Shown here one piece after another: positions 8,099-16,200 of a stretch of 64,000 bases of DNA. The stretch's first letter is position 1, and every line of letters starts with the position of its first letter. The stretch spans positions 62,001 to 126,000 of the forward strand of contig JAPFDT010000006.1 of assembly GCA_026169815.1 (NCBI GenBank), in the 5' to 3' direction. The position numbers and the translations under genes were made by a program. The DNA comes from Pseudogracilibacillus sp. (GTDB lineage Bacteria; Bacillota; Bacilli; Bacillales; Amphibacillaceae). Below the pieces are notes generated by a model. That model was not told where the DNA came from, did no database searches, and saw nothing but the letters and a program-made list of their open reading frames with translations.

Positions 8099-8659
8099 AT
8101 GCAAAATTCTCATAAGTTATCGATGATGACAATGACGGCATTATTTGCTGCAATAATTAGCGTGTTAGCGCAACTCGTCATACCCCTTCCACTCATTCCG
8201 CTGACCGGACAAACATTTGCGATCGGTCTTGCTGGAACTATTTTAGGTTCCCGACATGGATTAAGCGCAACAGTACTGTACGTGCTAATGGGATGTATCG
8301 GAATTCCAGTCTTCGCTCAAATGACGGGCGGCCTCGGTATTTTATTCGGTCCTACAGGTGGATTTATTATTGGTTTTATTCCTGCTACATGGCTTATTGG
8401 TTATTATTTAGAGAAAACTTCCTTTACTTTTGTACAAGCTTGTATTGCCAACCTTATCGGTATGGTCGTCACACTAGCTTTTGGGATGATTTGGCTTAAA
8501 TTTTCGGCAAACCTTTCTTGGACTGCTGCTTTTTTAAGTAGTGTTGCTCCTTTTATTGTTGCAGGTATTGTAAAAGCAATATTAGCTGCATGGATTGGTA
8601 TCATAATCCGAAATCGCCTAGCAACAGCAAACATGTTACCACATGCAGCTTCTAGTTGA
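8099..8659 (+). CDS. bioY: Biotin transporter BioY (ECF S component)
   Basis: A 186-aa membrane protein with six hydrophobic segments. The family signatures LIPLTGQTFAIGLAGTILGS near residue 32 and GGLGILFGPTGGFIIGFIPA near residue 80 are intact. BioY captures biotin, alone or with the shared ECF energising module (EcfAA'T), which is not in this window. ATG start with a modest GTAGGAAA site. The upstream promoter with a BirA-type operator supports the biotin assignment independently. It ends at a bidirectional terminator shared with a convergent EamA gene. Confidence 0.95.
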   Translation: MQNSHKLSMMTMTALFAAIISVLAQLVIPLPLIPLTGQTFAIGLAGTILGSRHGLSATVLYVLMGCIGIPVFAQMTGGLGILFGPTGGFIIGFIPATWLIGYYLEKTSFTFVQACIANLIGMVVTLAFGMIWLKFSANLSWTAAFLSSVAPFIVAGIVKAILAAWIGIIIRNRLATANMLPHAASS

Positions 8660-8762
8660 GATAATATTAAATAATGAAAGTAAACGAGTTTTCATAAAAT
8701 GCAACAATCGTGTTTGAGAAACAAAAACGAATGATGAAATTGACTCAATTCAAAAATAACTA

Positions 8763-8808
8763 AAAAACAGCGTACAATCTTTTTCAAATAAGAATGTACG
8801 CTGTTTTT
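8763..8808. terminator. Bidirectional terminator between bioY and EamA gene
   Basis: AAAACAGCGTACA and TGTACGCTGTTTT pair around a short loop, with T-runs readable on both strands, between convergent genes. Confidence 0.85.
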
Positions 8809-9715
8809 ATGCACGTTTCCTCCGATGACGATTACGGAGTAGATAATCTAATGTTCCAGAACCAATAAAGACACCTATCACAATTAGAACTAAACCAAAA
8901 TAATGTTGTTTTAAAATAGATTCTCCAAGAAACAATGCCGCTCCAATAATTGCAAACATCGTATTTAAATTAACAAAAATCGTCGTCTCTGTAGGCCCTA
9001 CATTACGGATCGCATAATTATAAATCATATGCCCTAAAGCAGTAGCTAAGACTGCACTAAATAAAAATATTAAACCTAACTTCCATGAGAATAATAAACG
9101 TAACTGGGTAACATCTCTTTCGACAATCCAACCAACGATAAAAATAAAAAAGGAACCGACAAATAACATATAGCCAGTTAGCAAACGTGGATCAAACGTT
9201 GGGTTTAAACGACTAATTAAAATAAAACTAATCGCTTGGAATACCATTGATAAAAAGACGAATCCATCCCCTAAAGAAACAGAACTGACGCCTCCTTTAC
9301 CTGCAATCGATGTTATAATAATTCCTAAAAACCCTAAGAAAAATCCAAATGCACGTAAACGAGTGATTTTATCACGTAAAAATAAAACAGATAACACCAT
9401 CGTTACAAGTGGAGCTGCACCTAAAATAATTCCTGCATTAACGCCAGATGTTTTCGTTAAACCAATTGCTAAAAACGTATGGTGAAAAGCAACGTTAAAT
9501 ATCGTAATAAGCCCAATCGTTTTCCACTCTTCCTTTGTCGGTAAACGGAAAAACCCCATTATTTTTGCGATAATTAATACTGCTACACCTGCTGTAAATA
9601 TTCGAAAAGCAGTTAATGTAATAGGATCTAGCTGATTAACTAAAACAACAAGTGCTGATAAGTTAAACCCCCATATTGCCATTACAAAAAACAATAAAAC
9701 ATATATTCTAGTCAC
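8807..9715 (-). CDS. EamA/DMT-family transporter
   Basis: A 302-aa protein with ten hydrophobic segments arranged as two EamA repeats of about 140 residues, the second ending in GPTETTIFVNLNTMFAIIGA and LFLGESI. The family exports metabolites, often amino acids, or drugs. GTG start at 9715 with GAGGTG 5 nt upstream; no in-frame ATG lies near. The C-terminal tail is basic (RNRHRRKRA). It is monocistronic. Substrate unknown. Confidence 0.85.
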   Translation of the reverse strand: MTRIYVLLFFVMAIWGFNLSALVVLVNQLDPITLTAFRIFTAGVAVLIIAKIMGFFRLPTKEEWKTIGLITIFNVAFHHTFLAIGLTKTSGVNAGIILGAAPLVTMVLSVLFLRDKITRLRAFGFFLGFLGIIITSIAGKGGVSSVSLGDGFVFLSMVFQAISFILISRLNPTFDPRLLTGYMLFVGSFFIFIVGWIVERDVTQLRLLFSWKLGLIFLFSAVLATALGHMIYNYAIRNVGPTETTIFVNLNTMFAIIGAALFLGESILKQHYFGLVLIVIGVFIGSGTLDYLLRNRHRRKRA

Positions 9716-9752
9716 AACTTCACCTCTGCCTTTTTACTATTTACCTAGATAA

Positions 9753-9791
9753 TAAAAAACTTCATAGATAGCGGACACCTATCTATGAAGT
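9753..9791 (-). terminator. Terminator of the isochorismatase-family gene
   Basis: ACTTCATAGATAG and CTATCTATGAAGT form a perfect 13-bp stem with a 7-nt loop, followed on the minus strand by TTTTTTATT. Confidence 0.85.
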
Positions 9792-9835
9792 GTTCTATAA
9801 ATTATGCTTGATCATGTAAGTTAAATCAGATTATA

Positions 9836-10378
9836 TTATTTAATAATTTTACTAATTTCTCTAAACTTTGGGTGCTCGGCTGTTTGCATTAATTCGAATA
9901 ATGCCATTTCAACAGATGTAATATTAGCACCTAGTGAGACCATTTTATCAATACCAACTTGTTTATTAGCTAATGTTCTTGATGAGACACAATCTGTCAC
10001 AACTTCTACATAATGATCAGCTTCAAGTAGTTCTTTTACTGTTTGATACACACAAATATGTGCTTCAATTCCCGTTACAAGTAATGACTTTTTGTTGAGT
10101 TTTTGTAAATTTTGCTGAAAAGCATCTGTTTGACACGCACTAAATGTCATTTTAGCGACAGGTTCCTCAGGTGATAATAATTGTTTAATATTTTCATCTG
10201 TTGGACCTAACCCTTGGGGATATTGCTCCAACCACAATACTGGAATATCTAATAATTTCGCTCCTTGAATGAGCTTTTCAATGTTGTTTAACACTTCGCT
10301 ACTTTGGTGCATTATTTTAGATAACTTTCCTTGTACATCAATAACGACTAATGCTGTATCATCTACTTTTAACATCAT
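9836..10378 (-). CDS. Isochorismatase-family cysteine hydrolase
   Basis: A 180-aa cytosolic protein. The catalytic triad of the cysteine hydrolase family is visible: Asp in ALVVIDVQGKL near residue 14, Lys in AKMTFSAC near residue 78 and Cys in TGIEAHICVYQT near residue 109. Members act on amides or vinyl ethers (nicotinamide, ureidoacrylate, isochorismate); the GIEAH-ICV form is the YcaC-like generic type whose substrate is usually unknown. ATG 10378 with AGGAG 7 nt upstream. It stands alone between terminators, so the neighbours give no pathway clue. Confidence 0.85.
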   Translation of the reverse strand: MMLKVDDTALVVIDVQGKLSKIMHQSSEVLNNIEKLIQGAKLLDIPVLWLEQYPQGLGPTDENIKQLLSPEEPVAKMTFSACQTDAFQQNLQKLNKKSLLVTGIEAHICVYQTVKELLEADHYVEVVTDCVSSRTLANKQVGIDKMVSLGANITSVEMALFELMQTAEHPKFREISKIIK

Positions 10379-10733
10379 TTCTCAACTCCTATTCTCATGC
10401 GTTTCTATTAGTTTATCACATTTTATTCTTTATTACAGCGCTATTTTCAATACACAGCGTTTCTACATACTTTATAATAAATCAACAAATGAATACAATT
10501 GCCACTGAAAGTAGAAGTTTACTTAGTATATTCAGTTTTGAATTATGAAATTGCATGATCACTCTAATAATGCAAGTACAATAAAAATAATCGTTAACAC
10601 TGACTTTGTAAGCTTCCCCTTCTTCAAACGGATGAATAAAACATTTAGCTATTTACTATATTTCTGCTTTTCAACTTTATTAAACAAAAATCAAGTATAT
10701 CATTTTACATTAAATTCAAATAAGGTAACTGAT

Positions 10734-10868
10734 TCATTTGTTTTTTAAGTTACGATGGCTCATTTCCTTTTCTAGGAGTTCGATTAAATCTTTATTTAAA
10801 GAGGTAGCTAGCGCTTTGTTATATGCTTCTAGTAAAACTGAATCAGATAAATTTTTCAAACTATTCAT
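10734..10868 (-). CDS. sda: Sda-type inhibitor of sporulation histidine kinases (copy 1)
   Basis: A 44-aa protein, MNSLKNLSDSVLLEAYNKAL..., with the Sda pattern LSDxxLLEAYxKA followed by a second helix LNKDLIELLEKEM. B. subtilis Sda is a 46-aa helical hairpin that blocks autophosphorylation of KinA when DNA replication is disturbed. Three in-frame ATGs occur (10877, 10874, 10868); only 10868 has proper spacing (9 nt) from the AGGAG at 10878-10882. The 355 bp between it and the isochorismatase gene show no convincing gene. A second Sda gene lies at 25269-25397. I see no clear DnaA box upstream. Confidence 0.85.
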   Translation of the reverse strand: MNSLKNLSDSVLLEAYNKALATSLNKDLIELLEKEMSHRNLKNK

Positions 10869-10968
10869 TTTCATCATCTCCTATTAATCCAGTACCATCT
10901 TACTTATAAAAAGTAGTATATTATTACTAAATACTATATAATGAACACAACTAATAATTATGTTGATT

Positions 10969-10997
10969 ATTGAACATTTGTTTATTTTATGTTCAAT
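10969..10997 (+). promoter_or_regulatory. Putative TetR operator
   Basis: ATTGAACAT (10969-10977) and ATGTTCAAT (10989-10997) form a perfect 9-bp inverted repeat with an 11-nt gap, between sda and the divergent TetR gene. Autoregulation is an inference from position. Confidence 0.5.
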
Positions 10998-11023
10998 TAA
11001 CAAATAGAGGAAGGGGAGAAAAG

Positions 11024-11629
11024 ATGGAATATGACAGGCGAGATTTACGCGTAATGAAAACAAAAGAAGCAATTGAAAGCGCCTTATTTAAGTTAATTGA
11101 CGAGCAAAGTGAAGATGACATAACCGTTAAAAAGTTAGCCTTTACAGCTAAAATAAATCGGGGTACTTTTTATCTGCATTATAAAAATATCGACGAACTA
11201 TTTAATACATACTATGATAATTTTGAATCAGCATTGCAACCTTCATTAGTAAACTTTAAAGAAAGTTTACTAAAGCAACCTAAATCTGATGAACTTATTT
11301 TACAAGCTACTACCCAGGTGTTAAATGTAATAGAAGAAAACAAGCAAATATTTAAATTTTTATTATTAAATCCTAAAAAGATCCATTACTTTCATAAGTT
11401 ACAACAATTTACTGAAGAAATTATGTTTACTAATTACGATAACTTACCGACAAGCAATACTACTGTTCCACAACCCTATTATGGTGCCTATGCCTTGTCT
11501 TCCTTTATGAAAATCGCAGAGCAATGGGTGGAAAGAGATTGTCAAGAGTCATCCGAAGAGATAGCGAAAATATTATCTACTTTAAATATTAAAGGACCTT
11601 TTATAGAGTTTAACAATTCGAAACGGTAA
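11024..11629 (+). CDS. TetR/AcrR family transcriptional regulator
   Basis: A 201-aa regulator. The N-terminal TetR helix-turn-helix is clear: TKEAIESALFKLIDEQ, then ITVKKLAFTAKINRGTFYLHY with the diagnostic GTFYLHYKN. The C-terminal ligand domain is of the kind seen in many Bacilli regulators (CMKIAEQWVE-like helix near residue 170). ATG 11024 has a strong AGGAAGGGGAG site; an upstream ATG at 10970 overlaps the putative operator and is rejected. No transporter or enzyme gene adjoins apart from a 48-aa frame downstream, so the regulated process is not evident. Confidence 0.85.
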   Translation: MEYDRRDLRVMKTKEAIESALFKLIDEQSEDDITVKKLAFTAKINRGTFYLHYKNIDELFNTYYDNFESALQPSLVNFKESLLKQPKSDELILQATTQVLNVIEENKQIFKFLLLNPKKIHYFHKLQQFTEEIMFTNYDNLPTSNTTVPQPYYGAYALSSFMKIAEQWVERDCQESSEEIAKILSTLNIKGPFIEFNNSKR

Positions 11630-11659
11630 ACAACAAAATATAAAAGCGTGGTGATGATA

Positions 11660-11806
11660 ATGACTAGTACGTTTGTATCCATATACGAAAATATAGTACA
11701 AGAATTTGAACAAAAACTAAACCGTTCTTTGACAGACGAAGAAAGAGCTTTTTTTAAATGGCTAGCTCAAAAAACATCAGAAAAACAGGATCCACCTACT
11801 TCATAA
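11660..11806 (+). CDS. Small hypothetical protein (48 aa)
   Basis: MTSTFVSIYENIVQEFEQKL is followed by NRSLTDEERAFFKWLAQK and a polar tail ending PPTS. It is acidic and probably mostly helical, with no membrane segment. It starts 30 bp after the TetR gene and could be cotranscribed. The ribosome site is weak (GTGGTGAT); an in-frame ATG at 11654 is an alternative. I do not recognise it. Amphipathic spacing and a codon pattern like its neighbours favour a real gene. Confidence 0.5.
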   Translation: MTSTFVSIYENIVQEFEQKLNRSLTDEERAFFKWLAQKTSEKQDPPTS

Positions 11807-11872
11807 TAGTTACTACTCTTACTTATTGTCATCCTGATAATGTTTTTAATTGATATGAATACAAGCAAAGAT

Positions 11873-11905
11873 ACAGCTAACTAACAATATGTTAATTAGC
11901 TGTTT
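11873..11905. terminator. Hairpin terminator between convergent genes
   Basis: ACAGCTAACTAAC and GTTAATTAGCTGT pair with one mismatch around ATAT-like loop bases, and TTTT follows on the plus strand. It serves the TetR unit or glpD. Confidence 0.7.
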
Positions 11906-11912
11906 TAAGCTT

Positions 11913-13568
11913 TTATTGAAAATGAATAGCTTCATATAATAATATCATTAATTCTTCTTCGTAAGTCGCTTTTTGTTCCTCCGTCCATTCTAATGTTTTT
12001 GCCATATAGTTAATAATATTATTGTGTGATTCTTTTACCCAATCGTAATTAAAAAATAATGCTCCTGTTCGACGGATGAAGAAGTCTGCTGGTTTATATG
12101 CTAATTCATACTGAAGAGAATACTGTAAGATCGCAAAAATAACTGGATGAATTTTTTCTTCTTCTGCTTCTCTTTTGTACATTTCATATAATTCAAATAC
12201 GATATCGACATTTGAACCATAACGTTGAATTAACATAGCGACTTCATCTGTAGCAATTCCTAACGATTCTCCTTCACGTTGTTTCTGTTCTTTAAATACT
12301 ACAAAACCTTCTGAACCTTCAACATCTCCACCTGATATCGGAATATGTTTTGTACTTACTTTTGAAATAATAATCCCTTGTTCATCTTTTAATTGTGCTG
12401 TAATCATATCAATAACGTCTTCCGCCATTTTACGATAACCTGTTAACTTTCCACCAGCCATCGAATACAATCCAGAATCAGAAATAAATATTTCATCTTT
12501 TCGGGAAATTTCACTCGGGTTTTTCCCATCTTCTGAAATAAGTGGACGTAAGCCAGCCCAACTTGAATCAATCTGTTCTTCAGTAATATTTAGTGATGGA
12601 AACATATGTTGAATCGTTCGTAATATATAATCGCGATCAGCTTTTGTTACGGTAGGATGTGCTGTATCTCCTTCATAAAATGTATCTGTTGTTCCTACAT
12701 ATGTTTTATTACCACGAGGAATGGCAAAAATCATTCGTTTATCTGGACTATCAAAATAAATTGCTTGTTGTAATGGAAAATCTTCTTTCGAAAATACTAA
12801 GTGTACACCTTTCGTTAAATGCAATGTTTTCCCTTGTTTCGATCCGTCTAAATCACGGAGATCATCAACCCAAGGACCTGTTGCGTTAATGATTTTGTTT
12901 GCTTTAATCATATACGTTTCATTCGTTATTTTATCTTCGACGACCACACCAACAATTTTCTCCGCTTCATATATAAACTCTGTCACCTTCGTATAGTTTG
13001 CTGCTACAACACCTGTTGCTACAGCCTTCTTTATAACCTCTAATGTTAATCTAGAGTCGTCGGTTTTATATTCAACATAATAACCGGCACCTTGTAAATT
13101 CTCAGACTGTAATAAAGGTTCATGCTGTAATGCCTCTTTTGGTGAAAACATTTTTCTTCGTTCGGACTTTTTTACACCTGCTAAAAAATCATATATACGT
13201 AAGCCAATATTTGTTGAAAAAGGCCCAAATGTTCCTCCTTTATAAAATGGTAACATCATCCATTCAGGCGTTGTCACATGTGGTCCATTTTCGTAAACAA
13301 TATTTCTTTCTTTTCCCACTTCTGCAACTAAATTTACTTCAAATTGTGCTAAATAACGTAAACCACCATGTACTAATTTCGTTGAGCGGCTAGATGTACC
13401 TGCAGAGAAATCTTGCATGTCGACTAATGCTGTTTGTAATCCACGATGTTGAGCATCTAATGCAATCCCTGCTCCCGTAATGCCGCCACCGATTACTAGC
13501 ACATCGAATTCACGTTCTTGTAATCTATTATGTATTTCTGTTCTCTTGATACTTGAAATAGTTGTCAC
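11913..13568 (-). CDS. glpD: Glycerol-3-phosphate dehydrogenase (FAD, aerobic)
   Basis: A 551-aa membrane-associated flavoenzyme that oxidises glycerol 3-phosphate to dihydroxyacetone phosphate and passes electrons to menaquinone. The N-terminal FAD site VLVIGGGITGAGIALDAQHRG, SSRSTKLVHGGLRYL, NATGPWVDDLR, IPRGNKTYVGTTDT and SMAGGKLTGYRKMAEDV are the classic GlpD motifs, followed by the C-terminal helical domain. GTG 13577 lies only 2 nt from the AAAGGG site, so GTG 13568 (MTTISSIKR) is chosen. No glpF, glpK or glpP gene is nearby. A terminator in the leader suggests antitermination control, as by GlpP in B. subtilis. Confidence 0.96.
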   Translation of the reverse strand: MTTISSIKRTEIHNRLQEREFDVLVIGGGITGAGIALDAQHRGLQTALVDMQDFSAGTSSRSTKLVHGGLRYLAQFEVNLVAEVGKERNIVYENGPHVTTPEWMMLPFYKGGTFGPFSTNIGLRIYDFLAGVKKSERRKMFSPKEALQHEPLLQSENLQGAGYYVEYKTDDSRLTLEVIKKAVATGVVAANYTKVTEFIYEAEKIVGVVVEDKITNETYMIKANKIINATGPWVDDLRDLDGSKQGKTLHLTKGVHLVFSKEDFPLQQAIYFDSPDKRMIFAIPRGNKTYVGTTDTFYEGDTAHPTVTKADRDYILRTIQHMFPSLNITEEQIDSSWAGLRPLISEDGKNPSEISRKDEIFISDSGLYSMAGGKLTGYRKMAEDVIDMITAQLKDEQGIIISKVSTKHIPISGGDVEGSEGFVVFKEQKQREGESLGIATDEVAMLIQRYGSNVDIVFELYEMYKREAEEEKIHPVIFAILQYSLQYELAYKPADFFIRRTGALFFNYDWVKESHNNIINYMAKTLEWTEEQKATYEEELMILLYEAIHFQ

Positions 13569-13605
13569 ATTATCCACTTCCCTTTCGATGTATTACCGAA
13601 AAAAT

Positions 13606-13652
13606 GAAAAAACCGCAAACAAATCAATGTGCGCATGACATTGCTGTTTACG
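13606..13652 (-). terminator. Leader terminator upstream of glpD
   Basis: On the minus strand CGTAAACAGCAATGT, a 7-nt loop and ACATTGATTTGTTTGCG are followed by TTTTTT, about 40 nt before the glpD start. In B. subtilis glpD the matching leader terminator is overcome by GlpP bound to glycerol 3-phosphate. Weak TATAAT boxes at 13676-13688 would place the start just upstream. Confidence 0.7.
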
Positions 13653-13730
13653 ATTTTTTTCAAGGTACTATTCTAATTATAGATTATATCATAGCGATAG
13701 TTTTTTTACATTATTCCCTAAATGGCAGTA

Positions 13731-14096
13731 TTATTTATTTTCCTTTAATAAATCACGAATTTCCGTTAACAATACTTCTTGTGGATCAACTTCTTCCTCT
13801 TCCTCTACTTCTTGTTTCTTACGTAAAATAATACGAATAAACAAGAAAATTGAAGCTGCAATAACTAAGAAATCAAATACTGACTGAATAAACATTCCAT
13901 ATGCTATTGGAGCATTACCTACCATAAACGTTAACGTAGAAAAATCAACTCCATTAAATAATGCACCAATTAATGGCATCATAATATCTTCTACTAAGGA
14001 GGTAACTATTTGTCCAAAAGCAGCACCAATCACAACAGCAACTGCTAAATCTAATACATTACCTTCAAAAGCGAAACTTTTAAAATCCTCCCACAT
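13731..14096 (-). CDS. mscL: Large-conductance mechanosensitive channel
   Basis: A 121-aa membrane protein that opens under osmotic downshock. The pore helix FAFEGNVLDLAVAVVIGAAF and the second membrane helix near residues 70-95 are typical, followed by a cytoplasmic acidic helix (EEEEEVDPQE). The family starts MWxEFK, matching ATG 14096 (MWEDFKSF) with AAAGGTGG upstream; an earlier in-frame ATG at 14114 would add MKGGDN from the ribosome site itself. Length is slightly below the B. subtilis protein. Confidence 0.95.
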   Translation of the reverse strand: MWEDFKSFAFEGNVLDLAVAVVIGAAFGQIVTSLVEDIMMPLIGALFNGVDFSTLTFMVGNAPIAYGMFIQSVFDFLVIAASIFLFIRIILRKKQEVEEEEEVDPQEVLLTEIRDLLKENK

Positions 14097-14376
14097 ATTG
14101 TCGCCACCTTTCATGAATTATTTCCTCACTTTATCATATAGCATTTTTTATAACAATTACAAAGCATCCACTACATTTTATGTGAGATTAGCCAACAAAC
14201 ATAGTTGTACTATGTCCTTTTCAAGCTGTTCTATAACAAAAACTAGAAATCTATGTTATAATTAGTTTAGTATATTTTGAACTTTTTAACTATGTTAGGC
14301 AGTCCTCCAATTTTTATGGGATCTGTCACTTTATCATCCATAAAATTATTTGATGACAGTGTAGGAGTGTGGTTGA

Positions 14377-16071
14377 TTGTTTAGAGATAATCGATTTAAG
14401 GGCATTACGACAAATGATTTAAAAAACGACCTCATCGCTGGTATAACCGTTGGAGTTGTAGCAATACCACTCGGGATGGCGTTTGCCATTGCTTCAGGAG
14501 TGAATCCAGAATACGGTATTTATACAACTATTATTGCAGGGTTAATCGTCGCATTAATTGGTGGATCCCATTTCCAAATTGCAGGACCTACCGGAGCATT
14601 TATCCCCATTTTACTTGCGATTGTATTGCAATACGGCTACGAAGACTTGCTTATTGCAGGAATGTTAGCTGGAGTCATGTTAATTTTAATGGGGATTTTT
14701 AAATTTGGTAGTTTAATTACGTATATACCTAGGTCTGTTACGATTGGTTTTACGTCAGGTATTGCGGTTATTATTTTTACCGGGCAATTAGAAAATTTCC
14801 TCGGACTTGAAAACTTAGAGAAAAAAGAATATTTCCATGAAAATATGTTAGAAATCATCCGGAATATTGGTTCAACCAATTTCTATAGTATTCTTATTGC
14901 TATATTGGGATTACTCATTATTATTTATTTACCAAAACTATTTCCAAGAGCACCAATATTATTAGTTGCACTCGTTGTACCAGCTGTAATAAGTGTTATC
15001 TTTTTCCCAGGAAAGATGGCGACAATTGGTACAGCATTTGGTGGAATTCCACAGGCATTTCCAGGTTTTCATTTTCCTGAATTTACTTTTGATAAATTAC
15101 TTTATTTATGGGGACCTGCTTTTGCTATTGCCATGCTTGGAGGAATTGAATCTCTCTTATCAGCAGTAGTAGCAGATGGAATGACTGGAAAACGACATCA
15201 TTCAAATAAGGAATTAGTCGGGCAAGGGGTTGCCAACATTGTGACTCCATTTTTCGGAGGTATCCCTGCTACAGGTGCAATCGCTAGAACGGCGACGAAC
15301 ATTAAGAGTGGTGCAGTTAGCCCTTTCTCTGGAGTATTCCAAAGTGTGTTTGTACTTCTGACATTGCTTTTATTCGCACCATATGCTTCTCACGTTCCAC
15401 TTGCTAGTATGGCACCTATTTTAATGGTCGTTGCTTTCAACATGAGTGAATACAAAACATTTGGCGCTATGTTGAAATTAAGAACTTCTGATTCGCTCGT
15501 ACTTGTAACGACATTTTTACTAACAGTTTTTGTAAACTTAACGGTTGCTGTACCTGTTGGGCTTTTACTTGCAATGGTCTCATTCGTCCGTCGAATTAGC
15601 CAAGTATTAGAAGTAGAAAATATTACACCTGATTCCTATGTTAGTGATCGAGCTAAAAATCAAAATGCTTGTCCAAAAATAGCAAGCTTTACGATTCGTG
15701 GACCATTATTTTTCGGAGCAGCTGATCGTTTTGAATCAACTTTATCTAATTCAATTCACAAACGTCCGGATGTACTAATTTTAAAAATGCGTTATGTACC
15801 GATGATTGATGTTACTGGATTAGCAAACTTATCTACTTTCGTTAATAAATTCATTAAACAAGGTGGTACAGTTATGGTAACAGAATTAAACGAAGACGGA
15901 TTAGAGATGTTGAAAAAAGATGGTTTATACGACACAATTGGAGCAGATAACTTCTTTAATGATACAACAAATGCAATGAATAAAGCATTAACGCTAATCA
16001 ATCCGAAAGAATGTCCATATTGCTCAAAACGTCCAGACGGCACATGTAGAATGTATGAAAAAATAGATTAA
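14377..16071 (+). CDS. SulP family anion transporter with STAS domain
   Basis: A 564-aa protein: N-terminal SulP transport core of 10-14 membrane segments (AIPLGMAFAIASGVNPEYGIY near residue 30; GGSHFQIAGPTGAFIPI near residue 62; ATGAIARTATNIKSGA near residue 305), then a cytoplasmic STAS domain (about residues 435-540, LILKMRYVPMIDVTGLANL). SulP proteins carry sulfate, bicarbonate or dicarboxylates, usually with Na+ or H+. TTG start at 14377 with AGGAG 9 nt upstream. Unusually, the tail ends with Cys546-PY-Cys549 and Cys557, a possible metal or redox site. It is monocistronic with its own terminator. Substrate not assigned. Confidence 0.9.
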   Translation: MFRDNRFKGITTNDLKNDLIAGITVGVVAIPLGMAFAIASGVNPEYGIYTTIIAGLIVALIGGSHFQIAGPTGAFIPILLAIVLQYGYEDLLIAGMLAGVMLILMGIFKFGSLITYIPRSVTIGFTSGIAVIIFTGQLENFLGLENLEKKEYFHENMLEIIRNIGSTNFYSILIAILGLLIIIYLPKLFPRAPILLVALVVPAVISVIFFPGKMATIGTAFGGIPQAFPGFHFPEFTFDKLLYLWGPAFAIAMLGGIESLLSAVVADGMTGKRHHSNKELVGQGVANIVTPFFGGIPATGAIARTATNIKSGAVSPFSGVFQSVFVLLTLLLFAPYASHVPLASMAPILMVVAFNMSEYKTFGAMLKLRTSDSLVLVTTFLLTVFVNLTVAVPVGLLLAMVSFVRRISQVLEVENITPDSYVSDRAKNQNACPKIASFTIRGPLFFGAADRFESTLSNSIHKRPDVLILKMRYVPMIDVTGLANLSTFVNKFIKQGGTVMVTELNEDGLEMLKKDGLYDTIGADNFFNDTTNAMNKALTLINPKECPYCSKRPDGTCRMYEKID

Positions 16072-16077
16072 TTATTA

Positions 16078-16118
16078 AACAGCTAGCTAACACATCATGT
16101 GTTAGCTAGCTGTTTTTT
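16078..16118 (+). terminator. Terminator of the SulP gene
   Basis: AACAGCTAGCTAACACA and its complement flank TCA and run into TTTTTTT. Confidence 0.9.
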
Positions 16119-16163
16119 TAGATTCAGGATATGGTAGAGCGATTTCCTAAAGTTCCCATAACA

Positions 16164-16192
16164 AAACCCCTTGAATCAGCTTCAAGGGGTTT
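16164..16192 (-). terminator. Terminator of the DUF485/ActP operon
   Basis: AAACCCCTTGAA and TTCAAGGGGTTT form a perfect 12-bp stem with a 5-nt loop directly after the ActP-like gene; the T-tract on the minus strand is short (TTTTGTT). Confidence 0.75.
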
Positions 16193-16200
16193 ATATTTGT

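Noticed and set aside
10545-10748. 67-codon plus-strand frame
   Set aside because: It runs against the sda gene with no ribosome site and a low-complexity, AT-driven composition.
10970-11023. Upstream ATG extending the TetR protein by 18 residues
   Set aside because: It overlaps the likely operator, while ATG 11024 has a strong ribosome site and begins at the normal N-terminus.
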